This document shows positions 45,441-55,799 of a DNA stretch of 64,000 nucleotides, one piece after another. Under the pieces are notes generated by a model that was given only the letters and a program-made list of their open reading frames with translations, did not search any database and was not told the origin of the DNA. Each line of letters opens with the position of its first letter. The stretch's first letter is position 1. Location: NCBI RefSeq assembly GCF_013377295.1, contig NZ_CP016180.1:1674001-1738000 (forward strand). The letters are read 5' to 3'. The position numbers and the translations under genes are program-made. Source of the stretch: Pasteurella skyensis (lineage in GTDB: Bacteria > Pseudomonadota > Gammaproteobacteria > Enterobacterales > Pasteurellaceae).

Positions 45441-46958
45441 ATGCAATCTCAAGTTTTAGAAAAAAAGTGTTTACTAGACGCATATAATATCAGCAAATCT
45501 TTTTCTGGGGTAGAAGTACTTAAAGAAATTAACTTTTCATTATACGCAGGAGAGGTACATGCTCTATTAGGTGGTAATGGAGCAGGTAAATCAACTTTAA
45601 TGAAAATTATTGCAGGTATTCAGCCTCAAGATACAGGAACATTAAAAATAAATGGAAGAATACAAACGAATTTATCACCAAATAAAGCACATTCTCTTGG
45701 TATTTATTTAGTCCCTCAAGAACCTTTGCTCTTCCCAAATCTAACAGTAAAAGAAAATATTCTATTTGCTTTACATAAAAATGATGAAATAGATAAAAAA
45801 TTAACAACATTACTAAATGAATTAAATTGCCATTTAAATCTTGAAATGCAAGCGGGTTCTTTAGATGTCGCAGATCAGCAACTTGTTGAAATTATGAGAG
45901 GGTTAATGCGAGATGCCTCAATATTAATTTTAGATGAGCCAACCGCCTCCTTAACACCCGCAGAAACAGACAATTTATTTAAACAAATAAGATCATTATT
46001 AACAAAAGGTGTTGGAATTGTTTTTATTTCTCATAAATTACCTGAGGTATGGCAAATATCGCATAGAGTAAGTGTAATGAGAGATGGTTATATTGCTTTA
46101 ACAGGACAAACGAATGAACTTGATAAAGACGATATTATAAAAGCAATTACCCCAAAATCTAAAAATACACAACTAACCGATAATCAAAAACTTTGGCTGG
46201 AATTACCAGGGCACAATCGTATTAAATCTAGAGAGGAGCCTATTTTACAAGTAAATAATCTTACTGGAGAAGGGTTTAAGAATGTTTCTTTTAAAATTTA
46301 TCCTGGTGAAATTCTTGGTTTAGCAGGTGTTGTTGGTGCAGGAAGAACAGAGCTTGCGGAAACCTTATATGGATTACGTAATAAAAAATCAGGAGAAATT
46401 TTATTTGATAATCAAGAAATTGGTACTTTAAATATTAAAGAAAGATTACAAAAAGGAATTGTATATTTACCAGAAGATCGACAAGCATCAGGTTTATATT
46501 TAGATGCTCCTCTTACTTGGAATACCTGTGGATTAACCTATAGCAATATGGGATTTTGGGTAGATTCAAAAAAAGAAAGAGCTATTTTAGAACGTTATCA
46601 TAGAGCAATAGGAATTAAATTTTCTAGTAGTCAACAACCTGTAAGGACACTCTCTGGGGGTAATCAACAAAAAATACTGATTGCTAAATGCTTAGAAGCT
46701 AATCCTGCATTACTGATTGTAGATGAACCAACAAGAGGTGTAGATGTAAGTGCAAGAGCGGATATTTATCAATTAATTAAAAGTATAGCAAAACAGAATG
46801 TCGCTATTCTGTTTATATCATCAGATTTAGAAGAAGTTGAACAAATGTCAGATCGAGTTTTGGTAATGCATGATGGAAATATTAGCCATTCTTTAGTTGG
46901 TGCAGAAATAAATACTAATAACATAATGCAAATAGCTTTTGGTGATACTCAAGCATAG
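45441..46958 (+). CDS. lsrA: AI-2 import ATP-binding protein LsrA
   Basis: 505 residues with two fused ABC domains. The first has an intact Walker [13 protein letters not shown] (about 44) and Walker [11 protein letters not shown], but no LSGG signature. The second has a degenerate Walker [11 protein letters not shown] and an intact LSGGNQQK. This is normal for sugar-type (RbsA/LsrA) ATPases. Identity as LsrA comes from the complete lsr context. Confidence 0.93.
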   Translation: MQSQVLEKKCLLDAYNISKSFSGVEVLKEINFSLYAGEVHALLGGNGAGKSTLMKIIAGIQPQDTGTLKINGRIQTNLSPNKAHSLGIYLVPQEPLLFPNLTVKENILFALHKNDEIDKKLTTLLNELNCHLNLEMQAGSLDVADQQLVEIMRGLMRDASILILDEPTASLTPAETDNLFKQIRSLLTKGVGIVFISHKLPEVWQISHRVSVMRDGYIALTGQTNELDKDDIIKAITPKSKNTQLTDNQKLWLELPGHNRIKSREEPILQVNNLTGEGFKNVSFKIYPGEILGLAGVVGAGRTELAETLYGLRNKKSGEILFDNQEIGTLNIKERLQKGIVYLPEDRQASGLYLDAPLTWNTCGLTYSNMGFWVDSKKERAILERYHRAIGIKFSSSQQPVRTLSGGNQQKILIAKCLEANPALLIVDEPTRGVDVSARADIYQLIKSIAKQNVAILFISSDLEEVEQMSDRVLVMHDGNISHSLVGAEINTNNIMQIAFGDTQA

Positions 46959-46971
46959 GAGAAAAGTAATA

Positions 46972-47952
46972 ATGTGGAAATTTATTCAAGATAATCGAGA
47001 ATTAACCATTTTAGCAGCTATTGGGTTATTATTTTTAATACTAAGTGCTTGGGGAAATGGATTTCAAATTCAAACATTAGCAATGATCTTTAATTCAGCT
47101 CAGATTGTTATTTTACTCGCTATTGGTGCGACCTTTGTAATATTAACTCGTAATATTGATGTATCTGTTGGTTCTACAATGGGGTTATGTGCTGTTGTCG
47201 TAGGTAGTTTGCTTAATTCAGGATACAACTTACCAAGTGCTTTTATTATTACATTAATTTGTGGTCTTTTTGCTGGATTATTAAATGGAATATTGGTAGC
47301 TATTTTAAGAATTCCTGCAATTGTTGCGACCTTAGGAACACTGGGTTTGTACAAAGGTATTATGCTATTGATTACTGGAGGCAAGTGGATTGAAGGTTTA
47401 CCTCAAAATCTCAAATTATTATCTGATCCTTTGTTTTTAAATATTTCTCCTATTGGCTGGATTTTAATTGGTTTAATTATATTAATCTATTTTTTACTCA
47501 CAAAAACACAATTTGGTCGAAATTTCTATGCGGTAGGAGATAACTTACAAGGTGCTTTACAACTGGGAGTAAAAGTTAATAAAGTGAGAATCACTGCCTT
47601 TGCTATCAATGGATTTATGGCAGCTATTGCCGGTATTATTTTTACATCACAAATTGGTTTTGTGCCAAATTCAACAGGTAATGGTTTAGAAATGAAAGCG
47701 ATAGCAGCTTGTGTTTTAGGTGGAATTAGCTTGTTAGGTGGTGCTGGTAATATTGTTGGAGCAGTACTTGGTGCTTACTTTCTGATTCAAATAGATAGTA
47801 TTTTAGTGTTACTTAAAGTTCCTGCTTATTGGAATAATTTTGTTGCAGGCTTAGTTTTACTTGCTGTATTAGTCTTTGATGGACGAATAAGAGTAATGAT
47901 TACTAAAAATTTAAAACTACAACGCTATGCTAGATTTTTAAAAGATGACTAA
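46972..47952 (+). CDS. lsrC: AI-2 import permease LsrC
   Basis: 326-residue polytopic permease of the RbsC family. The ATG at 46972, 13 bases after lsrA with TAGGAGAAAAG, is preferred over an in-frame start inside lsrA. Typical segments are [17 protein letters not shown] (about 60) and [20 protein letters not shown] (about 250). Confidence 0.9.
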   Translation: MWKFIQDNRELTILAAIGLLFLILSAWGNGFQIQTLAMIFNSAQIVILLAIGATFVILTRNIDVSVGSTMGLCAVVVGSLLNSGYNLPSAFIITLICGLFAGLLNGILVAILRIPAIVATLGTLGLYKGIMLLITGGKWIEGLPQNLKLLSDPLFLNISPIGWILIGLIILIYFLLTKTQFGRNFYAVGDNLQGALQLGVKVNKVRITAFAINGFMAAIAGIIFTSQIGFVPNSTGNGLEMKAIAACVLGGISLLGGAGNIVGAVLGAYFLIQIDSILVLLKVPAYWNNFVAGLVLLAVLVFDGRIRVMITKNLKLQRYARFLKDD

Positions 47953-47974
47953 CAACCAGCAAAGGAGAACAACG

Positions 47975-48994
47975 ATGTTAAAAATAAAAAATTATAGTTG
48001 GGAAATAGCATTATTTTGCTTGGTTATTATTGAAATATTAGGATTTGGCTTAATTAATCCTAGAATGTTAGATATTAATATATTGCTTTATAGTACAAGT
48101 GATTTTATCTATATCGGAATGATAGCTTTACCATTAACAATGGTTATTGTAAGTGGAGGAATGGATATATCTTTTGGTTCAACAGTGGGTCTTTGTGCTA
48201 TTTCTCTTGGTGTTTTATTTAAAGCAGGTCTTCCACTTATGTTTGCTATTCCCCTTACTTTTATTATCGGAATATGCTGTGGTTTGGTGAATGCAGGCTT
48301 GATTATTTATACCAAAGTCAATCCACTTGTTATTACACTGGGTACGATGTATTTATTTGGTGGTGGCGCCTTATTACTTTCTGGATTTGCTGGAGCAACA
48401 GGCTATGAAGGAATTGGTGGTTTTCCTGATAGTTTACTCGATTTTGCTAATAAAGATATTATGGGAATTCCAAGTTCTATCATCTATTTCTTAATTATGA
48501 CCATTATTTTTTGGTTGTTAATGCATAAAACAACTATTGGCCGTAGTATTTTCTTAATTGGTCAAAGTGAAAGAGCTGCACGTTATAGTGCTGTTCCCGT
48601 TAATAGAACACTCTTAATCATTTATTCGTTAATTGGTTTAATTGCTGCATTTGTTGCCATTTTACTTGTTTCTTATTTCGGTTCTGCTCGTTCTGATATT
48701 GGTAGCTCCTTATTAATGCCAGTATTAACAGCCGTTGTTTTAGGAGGTGCAAATATTTATGGTGGTTCTGGTTCAATTATAGGTACAGCGATTGCAGCTC
48801 TTTTAATTGGATATTTGCAACAAGGATTACAAATGGTTGGAATACCAAATGAAATATCAAGTGCCCTATCTGGCGCTCTACTTATTGTCGTATTAATCGG
48901 AAAATCCATTAGCTTACATTATGATGCTATTTCACAGTGGATTAAACGAAAAATAGAATTTACAACACCTGTAAATAACTCATTATCTCAATAG
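47975..48994 (+). CDS. lsrD: AI-2 import permease LsrD
   Basis: 339-residue RbsC-type permease, partner of LsrC. ATG at 47975 with AAAGGAG is chosen; another ATG at 47945 would overlap lsrC by eight bases. [15 protein letters not shown] near 55 and [19 protein letters not shown] near 255 are the family motifs. Confidence 0.9.
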   Translation: MLKIKNYSWEIALFCLVIIEILGFGLINPRMLDINILLYSTSDFIYIGMIALPLTMVIVSGGMDISFGSTVGLCAISLGVLFKAGLPLMFAIPLTFIIGICCGLVNAGLIIYTKVNPLVITLGTMYLFGGGALLLSGFAGATGYEGIGGFPDSLLDFANKDIMGIPSSIIYFLIMTIIFWLLMHKTTIGRSIFLIGQSERAARYSAVPVNRTLLIIYSLIGLIAAFVAILLVSYFGSARSDIGSSLLMPVLTAVVLGGANIYGGSGSIIGTAIAALLIGYLQQGLQMVGIPNEISSALSGALLIVVLIGKSISLHYDAISQWIKRKIEFTTPVNNSLSQ

Positions 48995-49004
48995 GAGTAT
49001 TATT

Positions 49005-50021
49005 ATGAAAAATCAATTTAAAGCAACAGCACTCGCAATTGCGTTAGGTTTATCTGCTATCACAACTGCACAAGCAACGGATAAAATAGCATTTATTCCA
49101 AAACTTGTTGGCGTAGGTTTCTTTACGAGTGGCGGGCAAGGAGCTACTGATATGGGAAAAACCTTAGGTGTAGATGTTACTTATGATGGTCCAACTGAAC
49201 CAAGCGTATCTAATCAAGTTCAGTTAATAAATAACTTTGTAAACCAAGGTTATAATGCCATTGTTGTTTCAGCAGTATCTCCTGAAGGACTTTGCTCTAC
49301 GCTTAAACGTGCAATGAAAAGAGGAGTAAAAATTCTAACTTGGGATTCGGATGTAAAACCAGAATGTCGTAGCCATTATATAAATCAAGGAACACCTGAT
49401 CAACTTGGATCAATGCTTGTTGATATGGCTTCTAGCCAAATTAGTAAACCTAAAGCAAAAGTTGCATTCTTCTACTCTAGCCCAACAGTAACAGACCAAA
49501 ATCAATGGGTTAAAGCAGCAAAAGCCAAAATTGCTAAAGAACACCCAGAGTGGGAAATTGTAACAACACAATTTGGATACAATGATGCAATTAAGTCATT
49601 ACAAACAGCAGAAGGTATTTTAAAAGCCTATCCTGATTTAGATGCAATTATTGCACCTGATGCAAACGCTCTTCCTGCTGCAGCTCAAGCAGCTGAAAAC
49701 CTAAAAGTTAAAGATGTAACCATCGTTGGTTTCAGTACCCCAAATGTTATGCGTCCTTATATTAAACGAGGCACAGTAAAACAATTTGGTTTATGGGATG
49801 TGGTAAAACAAGGAAAAATTTCTGTGGCTGTTGCCAATGCATTGTTAAAAGGAAAAACACTTAATGTAGGTGAAAAAGTTGATATTCCAGAAATTGGTAC
49901 TGTTGAAGTTTCACCAAATAAAGTTCAAGGCTATAAATATGAAGCAAAAGGTAACGGTATTGTTTTATTACCTGAGCGTGTAGTCTTTACTAAAGATAAT
50001 ATTGATAACTACGATTTCTAA
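49005..50021 (+). CDS. lsrB: AI-2 periplasmic binding protein LsrB
   Basis: 338 residues with a Sec signal peptide ([17 protein letters not shown], cleavage near ATTAQA-T). The mature protein is a periplasmic binding fold with [18 protein letters not shown] and [15 protein letters not shown] near 50, the LsrB-type ligand region. It captures the R-THMF form of AI-2. ATG follows AGGAG. Confidence 0.93.
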   Translation: MKNQFKATALAIALGLSAITTAQATDKIAFIPKLVGVGFFTSGGQGATDMGKTLGVDVTYDGPTEPSVSNQVQLINNFVNQGYNAIVVSAVSPEGLCSTLKRAMKRGVKILTWDSDVKPECRSHYINQGTPDQLGSMLVDMASSQISKPKAKVAFFYSSPTVTDQNQWVKAAKAKIAKEHPEWEIVTTQFGYNDAIKSLQTAEGILKAYPDLDAIIAPDANALPAAAQAAENLKVKDVTIVGFSTPNVMRPYIKRGTVKQFGLWDVVKQGKISVAVANALLKGKTLNVGEKVDIPEIGTVEVSPNKVQGYKYEAKGNGIVLLPERVVFTKDNIDNYDF

Positions 50022-50038
50022 TATATAGGAGTAATTAA

Positions 50039-50917
50039 ATGGCTGATTTAGATGATATCAGAGACGGTAAAGATTTTGGGTTAGATAGACCACAACAAAA
50101 CAAAGCTTTTTATCTTAAAGGATCAGGAGCTTTAGATTGGGGAATGCAATCTCGTTTAGCAAATATATTTAATCCTAAGACAGGTAAAACTATTATGCTT
50201 GCTTTCGATCATGGTTACTTCCAAGGTCCAACAACAGGTTTAGAGCGTATAGATTTAAATATAGCACCATTATTTGAATATACTGATGTTTTAATGTGTA
50301 CTCGAGGTATTCTTCGTAGTGTTGTGCCATCTGATGTTAGAAAACCTATCGCATTACGAGCATCAGGTGCTAATTCAATTTTAACTGAATTATCTAATGA
50401 AGCTGTTGCGGTTTCAATTGAAGATGCTCTTCGCTTAAATGCATCAGTAATGGCAGCACAAGTTTATATTGGCTCTGAATATGAACATCAATCAATTAAA
50501 AACATTATTCAATTGATTGATCAAGGTAACCGCTATGGAATGCCAACAATGGCAGTAACTGGTGTAGGAAAAGATATGGTTCGTGATCAACGCTATTTCT
50601 CACTTGCTACACGTATTGCCGCAGAGATGGGCGCAAATATAATCAAAACTTACTATGTAGATAAAGGTTTTGAACGTGTTGTTGCTGGCTGTCCTGTACC
50701 AATTGTCATTGCTGGAGGTAAGAAATTACCTGAGCTAGAAGCATTAGAAATGTGTTACAAAGCAATTGATCAGGGGGCTTTAGGTGTTGATATGGGACGT
50801 AATATATTCCAATCAGATGCACCAATTGCAATGTTAAAAGCAGTTAATGCAGTTGTTCATTGTGGTGAAACAGCTGAAAAAGCCTATCAACTTTACTTAG
50901 ATGCAAAAAATGCATAA
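50039..50917 (+). CDS. lsrF: 3-hydroxy-5-phosphonooxypentane-2,4-dione thiolase LsrF
   Basis: 292-residue class I aldolase-fold enzyme that takes apart processed phospho-AI-2 by transfer to Co[19 protein letters not shown] near 58, CTRGILRS, and the Schiff-base-type lysine in [12 protein letters not shown] near 203 are visible. It lies between lsrB and lsrG as in enterics. Confidence 0.93.
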   Translation: MADLDDIRDGKDFGLDRPQQNKAFYLKGSGALDWGMQSRLANIFNPKTGKTIMLAFDHGYFQGPTTGLERIDLNIAPLFEYTDVLMCTRGILRSVVPSDVRKPIALRASGANSILTELSNEAVAVSIEDALRLNASVMAAQVYIGSEYEHQSIKNIIQLIDQGNRYGMPTMAVTGVGKDMVRDQRYFSLATRIAAEMGANIIKTYYVDKGFERVVAGCPVPIVIAGGKKLPELEALEMCYKAIDQGALGVDMGRNIFQSDAPIAMLKAVNAVVHCGETAEKAYQLYLDAKNA

Positions 50918-50923
50918 CAATTT

Positions 50924-50951
50924 GTACGGTAAAAAGAAATTTTTACCGTAC
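50924..50951 (+). terminator. Twelve-pair hairpin between lsrF and lsrG
   Basis: GTACGGTAAAAA (50924-50935) and TTTTTACCGTAC (50940-50951) pair perfectly around GAAA. The following TATTTTAAA is a poor T-run, so it is more likely a partial terminator or an mRNA-stabilising structure inside the operon. Confidence 0.6.
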
Positions 50952-50974
50952 TATTTTAAATAAGGAGCCTTTAT

Positions 50975-51283
50975 ATGTTTGCTATGCTAGTTGAAATCAA
51001 TATAAAAGAAGACAAAGAAGAAGAGTTTTTGGAAGTCTTTGAACGTAACCAAGTAGGTACAAGACAAGAAGAGGGTAATCTACGTTTTGATGTATTAAGA
51101 GATACTGAAATCAGAACCCGTTTCTATGCTTATGAAGTATATAAAGATCAAAATGCACTAGAAGAACATAGAAAAACACCGCATTATCACCGCTGTGTTC
51201 AAGAACTAGAAAGCATAATGACGGGGTCAAGAAGTAAAAAAATTTTTGAATGGGTAATGCCTGAGAATCTTTCTAATGAATAA
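50975..51283 (+). CDS. lsrG: Phospho-AI-2 isomerase LsrG
   Basis: 102-residue ABM-fold (antibiotic biosynthesis monooxygenase-like) protein that isomerises phospho-DPD to the LsrF substrate. Motifs: MLVEINIKEDKEEEFLEVF and FYAYEVYKDQNALEEHRKTPHY. AAGGAG precedes the ATG by about ten bases. The end overlaps lsrE by eight bases. Confidence 0.92.
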   Translation: MFAMLVEINIKEDKEEEFLEVFERNQVGTRQEEGNLRFDVLRDTEIRTRFYAYEVYKDQNALEEHRKTPHYHRCVQELESIMTGSRSKKIFEWVMPENLSNE

Positions 51284-51962
51284 ATCAACATTAATTAATG
51301 AGCTAAAAAATCAGTCAATTAGTGTAGGAATTATGGCATCTGATTGGCTGAATTTTCGTGATACTCTAAATATATTGTTACAACATAATTTAAAATTATT
51401 GCATTTTGATATTGCAGATGGGCAATTTTCACCAATGTTTACTTTTGGTGCAACAGTAATAAAACCTTTCAATTCTCGTTTTTTAAAAGATGTACACTTA
51501 ATGGTAAAAGATCAATTTACTGTAACTAAGGAATGTGCAAAATTAGGTGCAAATATTATTACCCTACAAGTAGAAACGGATGAAAATCTAACAAACATTT
51601 ATCAATGGTTGAATAAAGAACATCCCAATATTTTGTGTGGTATTAGTATCTGTCCAAATACAGATTTAGAGTTAATTACGCCCTATTTGAGTCAAGTTGA
51701 TGTAATCCAAGTTTTAACTTTAGATCCTAGAACAAAAGCTAAGGCAGAAACAGGTTTTGTAATAGATAGAATCCAATTATTATTAGACAAACTAGGGAAA
51801 AAAAGGACAAATAAACTTATTTCTGTTGATGGCTCAATGAATTTAGCATTAGCAGAAGAATTATTCAAATTAGATATAGATTGGGTTGTTTCTGGTAGTG
51901 CAATATTTTCCCAGCAGGATATAAACAGTACTCTTATTCAATGGAAAAAGCACTTAACATAA
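51276..51962 (+). CDS. lsrE: LsrE-like ribulose-phosphate-3-epimerase family protein
   Basis: 228-residue TIM-barrel protein of the RPE family. Metal-binding residues are kept: the His and Asp of LLHFDIADGQFSP (about 43), His in DVHLMV (about 72) and Asp in SVDGSM (about 185). The start SVGIMASDW and overlap with lsrG fit LsrE, last gene of the Salmonella lsrACDBFGE operon; E. coli lacks it. The substrate is unsettled. Confidence 0.85.
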   Translation: MNKSTLINELKNQSISVGIMASDWLNFRDTLNILLQHNLKLLHFDIADGQFSPMFTFGATVIKPFNSRFLKDVHLMVKDQFTVTKECAKLGANIITLQVETDENLTNIYQWLNKEHPNILCGISICPNTDLELITPYLSQVDVIQVLTLDPRTKAKAETGFVIDRIQLLLDKLGKKRTNKLISVDGSMNLALAEELFKLDIDWVVSGSAIFSQQDINSTLIQWKKHLT

Positions 51963-52016
51963 ACCAAATTTAAATTAATTTTCTTAGAGAATAAAATATT
52001 CTAAATTATTTGGTTT
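51961..52016. terminator. Inverted repeat between lsrE and sapF
   Basis: AAACCAAAT (51961-51969) and ATTTGGTTT (52008-52016) frame an AT-rich loop that holds a further AGAATAAAATATTCT-type hairpin. The convergent position suggests a shared terminator, though stems are weak. Confidence 0.5.
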
Positions 52017-52027
52017 AATTTTATTCT

Positions 52028-52825
52028 CTAATCTAACCAAGACTCTTCTGTCAGCTTTTTACCAAACTGGCTTTCTATTAAGCGTGAAGTAAAAGATGTT
52101 TGAGGATTCAGTAAAATATCTTTCGTATTACCATACTCAATCATTTTTCCTTGTTGCATTACTAATAATTTATCAGAAATATGCTTAGCAATACCCAAAT
52201 GTTGCCCAATATAAACATAAGACATCCCTGTTTTTTGCTGGAGGCTTAACATTAAATTGATTAATTGAATCCTTAATGAGAAATCTAAGGTGCTTAAGGT
52301 ATCATCAATTACCATAATATCAGGTTCTAAAATTAATGCTCTGGCAAAAGCAACACGTTGTTTTTGATTATTTGATGCTTCTCCTATTGGAATTAAGGCA
52401 TTTTCAGGATACATTCCAACTAGTTCTAATGTTTCAAATATTTTTTGATTACGAATACTCTCATCAAGATCTGTTGCTATCTTTAAAGGTGAATCTAACA
52501 CTTGTCCAATGTTATAATTCGGATCAAATGCATTACTCGGATCTTGAAACATCATTCGAATATGCTTAGCTCGAAATTTATAATCTCCAAAAGAAAGTGT
52601 TTTACCTAAAAAACGTATTTCTCCAGATGTTGGTTCAACAACTCCTGCAATCATTTTAGCAAGTGTAGATTTTCCTGAACCATTTTCACCAATAATAGTT
52701 AACGTTTCACCACGCTCAAGGCTAAATGAAATATCATTTACTGCATATATTTTTTGGTTACGAAACAGACCTACACGTTCAATGAAACATTTATTAAGGC
52801 TTCTTACTTCAAGTAAAGATGTCAT
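52028..52825 (-). CDS. sapF: SapF-type ABC transporter ATP-binding protein
   Basis: 265 residues, single ABC domain. Walker A GENGSGKSTLAK (about 47), Q-loop MMFQDPSNAFDP (about 90), Walker B with two aspartates (IMVIDDTLSTLD, about 175) and H-loop IGQHLGIAKH. The signature reads ASNNQKQR instead of LSGGQ. SapF belongs to the SapABCDF importer used for antimicrobial peptides and haem-iron in Haemophilus. Here it is alone: sapA-D are not adjacent. An oligopeptide/nickel-type ATPase is the alternative. Confidence 0.8.
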   Translation of the reverse strand: MTSLLEVRSLNKCFIERVGLFRNQKIYAVNDISFSLERGETLTIIGENGSGKSTLAKMIAGVVEPTSGEIRFLGKTLSFGDYKFRAKHIRMMFQDPSNAFDPNYNIGQVLDSPLKIATDLDESIRNQKIFETLELVGMYPENALIPIGEASNNQKQRVAFARALILEPDIMVIDDTLSTLDFSLRIQLINLMLSLQQKTGMSYVYIGQHLGIAKHISDKLLVMQQGKMIEYGNTKDILLNPQTSFTSRLIESQFGKKLTEESWLD

Positions 52826-52858
52826 TTTTACCTCTTAAGAGCAACGAAAACTAAACAA

Positions 52859-52880
52859 AGACCGCTTAAACAAGCGGTCT
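52859..52880. terminator. Uptake-signal hairpin after fbaA
   Basis: AGACCGCTT (52859-52867) and AAGCGGTCT (52872-52880) form a nine-pair stem with a four-base loop, two uptake-signal cores head to head. On the minus strand a T-rich stretch follows, so it should terminate fbaA. Confidence 0.8.
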
Positions 52881-52902
52881 GATTTTACTTAAAATTTGCA
52901 AA

Positions 52903-53982
52903 TTATAATACGTTTACACAATTTAAGTCTTCAAAAGATTGCTCTAAACGTTTAGACATAGATTCTTCCATTTTACGTAACCAAACACGTGGGTCATAGT
53001 ATTTTTTGTTTGGTGAATCAGGGCCTTCTGGGTTACCTAATTGAGCTTGAAGGTAAGCTTCGTTTGCTTTATAGAAACCTAAGATACCATCCCAAGCTGC
53101 CCATTGTGTATCTGTATCGATATTCATTTTAATTGCACCGTAGCCGATTGCTTCACGGATTTCTTCACGAGAAGAACCTGAACCACCGTGGAAAACGAAA
53201 TCTAATGATTTTTCAGGAAGATTACGCTCAGCTGAAACGAATTTTTGTGATTCACCTAAGATACTTGGTTTTAATTTTACGTTACCTGGTTTGTAAACAC
53301 CGTGTACGTTACCAAATGCCGCAGCAATGGTGAAACGTGGACTAATTTCACTTAGTTGATCATAAACATAAAGTACTTCTGATGGTTTTGTATATAACTC
53401 TGATTCATCAACATCTGAATTATCTACACCATCTTCTTCTCCACCAGTGATACCAATTTCAATTTCAAGAGTCATTCCCATTTTGTCCATACGAGCAAGG
53501 TATTCACGACAAATCGCCATATTTTCTGTCATTGGTTCTTCTGAAAGATCAATCATATGTGATGAAAATAATGGTTTACCTGTTTCAGCAAAATGTTTTT
53601 CACCTGCATCCAACAAACCATCAATCCAAGGAAGTAATTTTTTTGCACAGTGGTCTGTATGTAAAATGACTGGTACACCGTATTCTTCAGCTAAAGTATG
53701 AACATGTTTTGCTCCAGCAATTGCACCTAGAACATCAGGACGTTGACCACTTGTTGGTTTGATTCCTTTACCTGCGTAGAAAGATGAACCACCGTTTGAG
53801 AATTGAACAATTACTGGTGATTTTACACGAGCAGCTGTTTCTAAAACTGTATTAACAGAATCTGAACCCACGCAGTTTACCGCTGGGATTGCAAAATTAT
53901 GTTCTTTTGCATAAGCGAAAACTTTTTGTACGTCATCACCTGTTACTACGCCTGGTTTTACGATGTCTAATAATTTAGCCAT
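52903..53982 (-). CDS. fbaA: Fructose-bisphosphate aldolase, class II
   Basis: 359-residue zinc aldolase of glycolysis. VILHTDHCAKKLLPW near 105 bears a zinc histidine, followed by EIEIGITGGEEDGVDN near 175, FGNVHGVYKPGNVKL near 220 and VFHGGSGSSREEI near 260. It lies after pgk in the usual pgk-fbaA order. Confidence 0.97.
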   Translation of the reverse strand: MAKLLDIVKPGVVTGDDVQKVFAYAKEHNFAIPAVNCVGSDSVNTVLETAARVKSPVIVQFSNGGSSFYAGKGIKPTSGQRPDVLGAIAGAKHVHTLAEEYGVPVILHTDHCAKKLLPWIDGLLDAGEKHFAETGKPLFSSHMIDLSEEPMTENMAICREYLARMDKMGMTLEIEIGITGGEEDGVDNSDVDESELYTKPSEVLYVYDQLSEISPRFTIAAAFGNVHGVYKPGNVKLKPSILGESQKFVSAERNLPEKSLDFVFHGGSGSSREEIREAIGYGAIKMNIDTDTQWAAWDGILGFYKANEAYLQAQLGNPEGPDSPNKKYYDPRVWLRKMEESMSKRLEQSFEDLNCVNVL

Positions 53983-54063
53983 TTTTTATATTTCCTCTGT
54001 GTTTAAAAATTTTTTAAATTTATTTATCTCTCCAATATTTACTCGGAGAGGTGTTGTGTTTGA

Positions 54064-55227
54064 TTAACCGTTTGCTCGTTTCTCTAAGATTTCGACTGCT
54101 GGTAACACTTTACCTTCAACAAATTCTAAGAATGCACCACCACCTGTTGAGATATATGAAATTTTATCTTTAATCCCAAATAAATCAATAGCAGCTAAGG
54201 TATCACCACCACCTGCGATAGAGAAGCCTTCACTATCTGCAATTGCCTGAGAGACAATCTCTGTTCCTTTACGAAAATTAGGGAATTCAAATACACCAAC
54301 AGGACCATTCCATAGAATTGTTTTTGCATTTTTGATAATTTCGGCTAATTGCTCCGCTGATTTATCACCAATATCAAAAATAGATTCTTCATCTGTCACT
54401 TCAATAACTGATTTTTCAGTTGCTGGTGCTGTTTCAGAGAACTCTGTTCCTACGCGAACATCAACTGGAACAGGGATATCCGTTGTTTCTGCTAGTTTTT
54501 TAGCAACTGGAATTAAATCTTCTTCGTAAAGAGATTTACCCACATTATGACCTGCTGCAGCAATAAAGGTATTCGCAATACCACCACCAACAATAATTTG
54601 ATCCGCAATTTGAGAAAGTGAATTTAACACTTCTAATTTAGTCGACACTTTTGAACCACCAACGATTGCAACCATTGGACGAGCTGGTTCTTTTAATGCT
54701 TTACCTAATGCATCTAATTCAGCTGCTAATAATGGACCTGCACAAGCTGCTGGTGCATATTCAGCAACACCATAAGTAGAACCTTGTGCACGGTGTGCTG
54801 TACCGAATGCGTCCATTACAAATACATCACAAAGTGCGGCATATTTTTTACCTAATTCAGGATCATTTTTCTTCTCACCTTTGTTAAAGCGTACATTTTC
54901 TAAAACAACGATTTCATTTTCTTTAACATCAACTCCGTTTAAATAATCTTTTTCTAAACGAACAGGTACATCTAATACATCATTTAAGTAATCAACCACA
55001 GGTTGTAGAGAGAACTTCTCTTCTACTTCGCCTTCTGTTGGACGACCTAAGTGAGAAGTTACCATTACTTTAGCCCCTTTTTCTAAGGCTAATTTTAATG
55101 TTGGAAGTGTGGCACGAATACGTGCATCTGATGTTACTTTGCCATCTTTAACTGGCACATTCAAATCTGCACGGATAAACAAACGTTTACCAGCAAGGTC
55201 TAGATCTGTCATTTTAGTTACTGACAT
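54064..55227 (-). CDS. pgk: Phosphoglycerate kinase
   Basis: 387 residues; makes ATP from 1,3-bisphosphoglycerate. [11 protein letters not shown] near 19, [12 protein letters not shown] near 56, the [13 protein letters not shown] hinge region near 185 and [12 protein letters not shown] near 340 are diagnostic. A weak CTCTCC/GGAGAG hairpin (54028-54050) lies between it and fbaA. Confidence 0.97.
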   Translation of the reverse strand: MSVTKMTDLDLAGKRLFIRADLNVPVKDGKVTSDARIRATLPTLKLALEKGAKVMVTSHLGRPTEGEVEEKFSLQPVVDYLNDVLDVPVRLEKDYLNGVDVKENEIVVLENVRFNKGEKKNDPELGKKYAALCDVFVMDAFGTAHRAQGSTYGVAEYAPAACAGPLLAAELDALGKALKEPARPMVAIVGGSKVSTKLEVLNSLSQIADQIIVGGGIANTFIAAAGHNVGKSLYEEDLIPVAKKLAETTDIPVPVDVRVGTEFSETAPATEKSVIEVTDEESIFDIGDKSAEQLAEIIKNAKTILWNGPVGVFEFPNFRKGTEIVSQAIADSEGFSIAGGGDTLAAIDLFGIKDKISYISTGGGAFLEFVEGKVLPAVEILEKRANG

Positions 55228-55352
55228 TGTAATTTCCTCTTAATAATTTAAAAATAAAAACGTCGGAATTATAGCATTTTCTTAGAAGATTTATCGAATA
55301 TAGATCAAATTGTTAAACGATTTTAGCTAATTTTGCAAAATTTTATGCAAAT

Positions 55353-55718
55353 CTAACCGCTTATTGTCTTACTCAACCACAATCCAAACACTGTTGCGAC
55401 AATACCACAGACTAAATGTAGCCCTAAAGTATTAATAGCGTGTAACCATTTATCTTCCAAAATTTTAATACTGATTTCTGCTGAAAAAGTTGAAAATGTC
55501 GTAAAACTACCTAAAAATCCAGTAATAAAAAGTAATTTATGGGAATCGTGTAAATTCAATCCGAGCGCAATTCCGATTAAAAAACACCCTAAAATATTAG
55601 CGATAAATGTACCAAAATGAAAATGACTAAAAATCGGTTGTAGCCAAACTCCAATTTGCCAGCGAGATAAAGCGCCAAACATTGCACCCACAGAAACTAA
55701 TATAGCTTGAGCAATCAT
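55353..55718 (-). CDS. crcB: Fluoride ion channel CrcB (Fluc)
   Basis: 121 residues, four membrane helices; exports fluoride as a dual-topology dimer. GALSRWQIG at the start, FIANILGCFLIG and GFLGSFTTFSTFSAE carry the pore motifs. The start codon follows directly the T-run of the maeB terminator with no visible ribosome site. No fluoride riboswitch motif was recognised. Confidence 0.9.
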   Translation of the reverse strand: MIAQAILVSVGAMFGALSRWQIGVWLQPIFSHFHFGTFIANILGCFLIGIALGLNLHDSHKLLFITGFLGSFTTFSTFSAEISIKILEDKWLHAINTLGLHLVCGIVATVFGLWLSKTISG

Positions 55719-55722
55719 AAAA

Positions 55723-55756
55723 AAATGCCATTCTATTTAATGAAAGAATGGCATTT
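55723..55756 (-). terminator. Intrinsic terminator of maeB abutting crcB
   Basis: On the minus strand AAATGCCATTCT (55756-55745) pairs with AGAATGGCATTT (55734-55723), followed by seven T and then, at once, the crcB ATG. Confidence 0.85.
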
Positions 55757-55799
55757 AATTTAGCATATTTTAGTTTAAATTGCGATTATCCTTTACTAT

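Noticed and set aside
45441-50021. Ribose or rhamnose ABC importer instead of AI-2 system
   Set aside because: lsrK, lsrR, lsrF, lsrG and lsrE are all present in the canonical order.
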